Shown here piece by piece: positions 59,524 through 64,000 of a stretch of DNA of 64,000 bases. The stretch spans positions 3,038,001 through 3,102,000 of the forward strand of contig NC_088314.1 of assembly GCF_910592395.1 (NCBI RefSeq), written 5' to 3'. This stretch comes from Lineus longissimus. Lineage: Eukaryota; Nemertea; Pilidiophora; Heteronemertea; Lineidae. A program made the translations under genes and the position numbers. The stretch's first letter is position 1; each line of letters opens with the position of its first letter. The notes beneath the pieces were generated by a model, which worked only from the letters and a program-made list of their open reading frames with translations, did no database searches and was not told where the DNA came from.

Positions 59524-60353
59524 GTTCATGTTTGACGTGAGATATTCGGCAATCTGAAGACAGGCCTTAGGGTACGCGCCATGATTGTGACTAGGTCACG
59601 CTGGCGGAAGAGTAATTGGGTGCAAATAGTTCCAAGGTAACCGTATAACTCAATATTACTATAGATATTTCTTAATATATCGTATATATATAGCTCGGTG
59701 ATTTTATTGAAAATGTTTGCAGTTGATTTAAATGTTTGAATGGTTTAAAAACAAATTTTTTAGAAGCGTGGTCAACAGGGTCAAGAGAAATAGTTTTTGG
59801 CGCCAATGATGTCGGCAATGGCAGATTTGAATTAAGATTCGAGTCGATTCTTTTGGAAGCCGAAAGTGCGGATGCACAGGGCAATTGCATTTAGAAAGCT
59901 CCGCCGACTGATAGTCAAACCATTCCCTGGAGTGCTCGAAAACCTGGAATCAGTGTGTACTTCAGCTTGAAAAGTTCGCGGGTGAAGAGGTTTTCTTCAT
60001 GACAATATTGATAATGATAATAATGATGATTGTCTAAGAGCGCTGGCGGATCCAGGAACTGGAAGAAGAGGGAGCGTGCACTGCATTTCTCATCAAAATT
60101 GCTGCACTACAGGTGCCTTCCAAAATTTCATGGTCAATTTCAAAGATTCTATAACAATCAGGGGGCGTGCCTCTGGTGCACCCCCTTGGATACGCGCCTG
60201 ATAAACGTTCATGGATGAAAGTAGATAGAACGCCTTAAAAAGAAAACGATATAAGATTCGCCAGGGTTTGAATCTAATTCGAATCCGCGCCTGATAAACG
60301 TTCATGGATGAAAAATGGAAAGAAGACCTTTTAAAAAAACCAAAAAATACATT

Positions 60354-60420
60354 CCCGGGGTTCGAACCCGTGAGCACCCAACCTAATGCGCAGCGCTCTA
60401 ACCGCTGAGCTATCAGGGCG
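60354..60420 (-). other. tRNA-like head, unit B2
   Basis: As B1, with one further change (cccaacctaatg for cccaatctaatg). Boxes intact. Confidence 0.63.
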
Positions 60421-61252
60421 TTCATGTCTGACATGAGATATTCGGCAATCTGAAGACAGGCCTTGGGGTACGCGCCATGATTGTGGCTAGGTCACGCTGG
60501 CGGAAGAGTAAATGGGTGCAAATAGTTCCAAGGTAACCGTATAACACAATATTACTATAGATATTTCTTAATATATCGTATATATATAGCTCGGTGATTT
60601 TATTGAAAATGTCTGCAGTTGATTTAAATGTTTGAATGGTTTAAAAGCAAAATTTTTAGAAGCGAGGTCAACAGGGTCAAAAGAAATAGTTTTTGGCGCC
60701 AATGATGTCGGCAATGGCAGATTTGAATTAAGATTCGAGTCGATTCTTTTGGAAGCCGAAAGTGCGGATGCACAGGGCAATTGCATTTAGAAAGCATCGC
60801 CGACTGATAGTCAAACCATTCCCTGGAGTGCTCGAAAACCTGGAATCAGTGTGTACTTCAGCTCGAAAAGTTCGCGGGTGAAGGGGTTTTCTTCATGATA
60901 ATATTGATAATGATAATAATGATGATGGTCTAAGAGCGCTAGCGGATCCAGGAACTGGAAGAAAAGGGAGCGTGCACTGCATTTCTCATCAAAATTGCTG
61001 CACTACAGGTGTGTTCCAAACTTTCATGGTCAATTTCAAAGATTCTATATCAATTAGGGGGCGTGCCTCTGGTGCACCCCCTTGGATACGCGCCTGATAA
61101 ACGTTCATGGATGAAAGTAGAAAGAAGAAAGTTTTAAAAAAAAAACGATATAAGATTCGCCAGGGTTTAAATCTAATTCGAATCCGGGCCTGATAAACGT
61201 TCATGGATGAAAAATGGAAAGAAGACCTTTTAAAAAAACCAAAAAATACATT

Positions 61253-61319
61253 CCCGGGGTACGAACCCGTGACCACCCAATCTAAAGCGCAGCGCTCTAA
61301 CCGCTGAGCTATCAGGGCG
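61253..61319 (-). other. tRNA-like head, unit C2 (altered B box)
   Basis: Carries the same GGTTCGTACCC change as C1. Confidence 0.63.
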
Positions 61320-62151
61320 TTCATGTCTGACATGAGATATTCGGCAATCTGAAGACAGGCCTTGGGGTACGCGCCATGATTGTGGCTAGGTCACGCTGGC
61401 GGAAGAGTAAATGGGTGCAAATAGTTCCAAGGTAACCGTATAACACAATATTACTATAGATATTTCTTAATATATCGTATATATATAGCTCGGTGATTTT
61501 ATTGAAAATGTTTGCAGTTGATTTAAATGTTTGAATGGTTTAAAAGCAAAATTTTTAGAAGCGAGGTCAACAGGGTCAAAAGAAATAGTTTTTGGCGCCA
61601 ATGATGTCGGCAATGGCAGATTTGAATTAAGATTCGAGTCGATTCTTTTGGAAGCCGAAAGTGCGGATGCACAGGGCAATTGCATTTAGAAAGCATCGCC
61701 GACTGATAGTCAAACCATTCCCTGGAGTGCTCGAAAACCTGGAATCAGTGTGTACTTCAGCTCGAAAAGTTCGCGGGTGAAGGGGTTTTCTTCATGATAA
61801 TATTGATAATGATAATAATGATGATGGTCTAAGAGCGCTAGCGGATCCAGGAACTGGAAGAAAAGGGAGCGTGCACTGCATTTCTCATCAAAATTGCTGC
61901 ACTACAGGTGTGTTCCAAACTTTCATGGTCAATTTCAAAGATTCTATATCAATTAGGGGGCGTGCCTCTGGTGCACCCCCTTGGATACGCGCCTGATAAA
62001 CGTTCATGGATGAAAGTAGAAAGAAGAAAGCTTTTAAAAAAAAACGATATAAGATTCGCCAGGGTTTAAATCTAATTCGAATCCGGGCCTGATAAACGTT
62101 CATGGATGAAAAATGGAAAGAAGACCTTTTAAAAAAACCAAAAAATACATT

Positions 62152-62218
62152 CCCGGGGTACGAACCCGTGACCACCCAATCTAAAGCGCAGCGCTCTAAC
62201 CGCTGAGCTATCAGGGCG
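62152..62218 (-). other. tRNA-like head, unit C3 (altered B box)
   Basis: Identical in the boxes to C1 and C2, consistent with C3 being a duplicate of a C unit. Confidence 0.63.
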
Positions 62219-63042
62219 TTCATGTTTGACGTGAGATATTCGGCAATCTGAAGACAGGCCTTAGGGTACGCGCCATGATTGTGGCTAGGTCACGCTGGCG
62301 GAAGAGTAATTGGGTGCAAATAGTTCCAAGGTAACCGTATAACTCAATATTACTATAGATATTTCTTAATATATCGTATATATATAGCTCGGTGATTTTA
62401 TTGAAAATGTTTGCAGTTGATTTAAATGTTTGAATGGTTTAAAAGCAAAATTTTTAGAAGCGAGGTCAACAGGGTCAAAAGAAATAGTTTTTGGCGCCAA
62501 TGATGTCGGCAATGGCAGATTTGAATTAAGATTCGAGTCGATTCTTTTGGAAGCCGAAAGTGCGGATGCACAGGGCAATTGCATTTAGAAAGCTCCACCG
62601 ACTGATAGTCAAACCATTCCCTGGAGTGCTCGAAATATTGGAATCAGTGTGCAGCTTGAAAAAGTTCGCGGGCGAAGGGGTTTTCTTCATGATAATATTG
62701 ATAATGATAATAATGATGATGGTCTAAGAGCGCTGGCGGATCCTGGAACTGGAAGAAGAGGGAGCGTGCACTGCATTGCTCATCAAAATTGCTGCACGAC
62801 AGGTGGGTTCCAAAATTTCATGGTCAATTTCAAAGATTCTATAACAATCAGGGGGCGTGTCTCTGGTGCACCCCCTTGGATACGCGCCTGATAAACGTTC
62901 ATGGATGAAAGTAGATAGAACGCCTTAAAAAAACCCAATATAAGATTCGCCAGGGTTTGAATCTAATTCGAATCCGGGCCTGATAAACGTTGATAGATGA
63001 AAAATGGAAAGAAGACCTTTTAAAAAAACCAAAAAATACATT

Positions 63043-63110
63043 CGCCGGGGTTCGAACCCGTGACCAACCAATCTAAAGCGCAGCGCTCTAACCGCTGAGC
63101 TATCAGGGCG
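63043..63110 (-). other. tRNA-like head, unit A3
   Basis: Boxes as in A1, with the same cgccgggg 3' flank, unlike A2 (cccgggg). Confidence 0.63.
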
Positions 63111-63948
63111 TTCATATTTGACGTGAGATATTCGGCAATCTGAAGACAGGCCTTAGGGTACGCGCCATGATTGTGACTAGGTCACGCTGGCGGAAGAGTA
63201 ATTGGGTGCAAATAGTTCCAAGGTAACCGTATAACTCAATATTACTATAGATATTTCTTAATATATCGTATATATATAGCTCGGTGATTTTATTGAAAAT
63301 GTTTGCAGTTGATTTAAATGTTTGAATGGTTTAAAAACAAATTTTTTAGAAGCGTGGTCAACAGGGTCAAAAGAAATAGTTTTTGGCGCCAATGATGTCG
63401 GCAATGGCAGATTTGAATTAAGATTCGAGTCGATTCTTTTGGAAGCCGAAAGTGCGGATGCACAGGGCAATTGCATTTAGAAAGCTCCGCCGACTGATAG
63501 TCAAACCATTCCCTGGAGTGCTCGAAAACCTGGAATCAGTGTGTACTTCAGCTTGAAAAGTTCGCGGGTGAAGAGGTTTTCTTCATGATAATATTGATAA
63601 TGATAATAATGATGATTGTCTAAGAGCGCTGGCGGATCCAGGAACTGGAAGAAGAGGGAGCGTGCACTGCATTTCTCATCAAAATTGCTGCACTACAGGT
63701 GCCTTCCAAAATTTCATGGTCAATTTCAAAGATTCTATAACAATCAGGGGGCGTGCCTCTGGTGCACCCCCTTGGATACGCGCCTGATAAACGTTCATGG
63801 ATGAAAGTAGATAGAACGCCTTAAAAAGAAAACGATATAAGATTCGCCAGGGTTTGAATCTAATTCGAATCCGCGCCTGATAAACGTTCAAGGATGAAAA
63901 ATGGAAAGAAGACCTTTTAAAAAAACCAAAAAATACATTCCCGGGGTT

Positions 63949-64000
63949 CGAACCCGTGAGCACCCAATCTAATGCGCAGCGCTCTAACCGCTGAGCTATC
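63949..64000 (-). other. tRNA-like head, unit B3 (cut by window end)
   Basis: B box and D-arm visible; the 5' end of the head lies outside the window. Confidence 0.6.

Larger units (their letters stand above)
56028..64000. repeat. ~895-bp megasatellite, nine units in an A-B-C higher-order pattern
   Basis: Units measured from gaagagtaa(t/a)tgggtgc: A1 56028-56920, B1 56921-57816, C1 57817-58715, A2 58716-59606, B2 59607-60502, C2 60503-61401, C3 61402-62300, A3 62301-63192, B3 63193 to the window end. Types keep characteristic lengths (A 891-893, B 896, C 899) and diagnostic sites: A has gaaatattggaatcagtgtgcagcttg, B has gcgtggtcaac and gagcacccaa, C has agctcgaaaag and gggtacgaaccc. A and B units of different cycles are nearly identical. 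Each unit has the tRNA-like head listed below, two copies of cgcctgataaacgttcatgg and a TAATGATGATG stretch. Confidence 0.95.

Noticed and set aside
56771-63110. Functional tRNA genes in the 895-bp units
   Set aside because: D- and T-arms are good, but the acceptor ends cannot pair and the anticodon stem is poor in every unit.
56094-63476. Recurrent minus-strand 71-72-codon ORF in the 895-bp units
   Set aside because: It recurs with the unit, has no recognised domain, and its variation tracks unit type. It is treated as a by-product of the repeat.

Overview
This is a nuclear genome window from an animal, most likely an aquatic invertebrate; the sequence alone does not settle the phylum. The evidence is two spliced genes with GT-AG introns (a tafazzin orthologue and a Rho GTPase), I-group non-LTR retrotransposons carrying RNase H, an L2-type LINE/SINE tail, several foldback/MITE-like elements and megasatellite-scale tandem repeats. 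There are no bacterial operons, CRISPR arrays or viral genes.

Layout. 1-28470: a ~286-bp satellite array interrupted by four copies of one EN-RT-RNase H non-LTR element (1-4129, 5567-9539, 11198-15335, 17345-21662). Every visible junction is at the same satellite position with the same 11-13 bp target duplication. All four copies share one A6-associated reading-frame break, and each carries its own further lesions. The best reading is a single insertion that was then amplified together with its satellite as a ~6-kb composite repeat. 28471-28600: ATT microsatellite and a minus-strand L2-like tail. 28650-30725: a second satellite with alternating 161/172-bp monomers (333-bp dimer). 30726-32600: intergenic, with a pogo-like terminus, a tRNA-like sequence and a perfect 24-bp palindrome. 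32600-33690: a ~176-bp tandem array with one inverted leader unit. 33691-34690: a dispersed copy of the ~895-bp repeat that also forms the right end of the window. 34764-35265: a foldback/MITE element.

Gene block. 35438-37907 encodes a complete eight-exon tafazzin (265 aa, HX4D acyltransferase motif), the mitochondrial cardiolipin-remodelling transacylase. Downstream, 41240-51909 is a RhoA-type gene with one 5' coding exon (residues 1-52) and two complete candidate terminal exons (46249-46671 and 51487-51909), each encoding residues 53-192 plus a CAAX box (CKIL or CLLL). No second 5' exon is visible between them, so alternative terminal-exon splicing would give two Rho proteins. The first ~155 coding bases of the two exons are almost identical while the rest has diverged, which looks like a gene-conversion tract.

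55567-64000: a truncated, inverted copy of the 34.8-kb MITE followed by nine ~895-bp megasatellite units arranged A-B-C / A-B-C-C / A-B. Each unit carries a minus-strand tRNA-like head with A box, B box and a T-run terminator. The two genes are therefore an island about 20 kb long between repeat blocks that contain related repeats on both sides.
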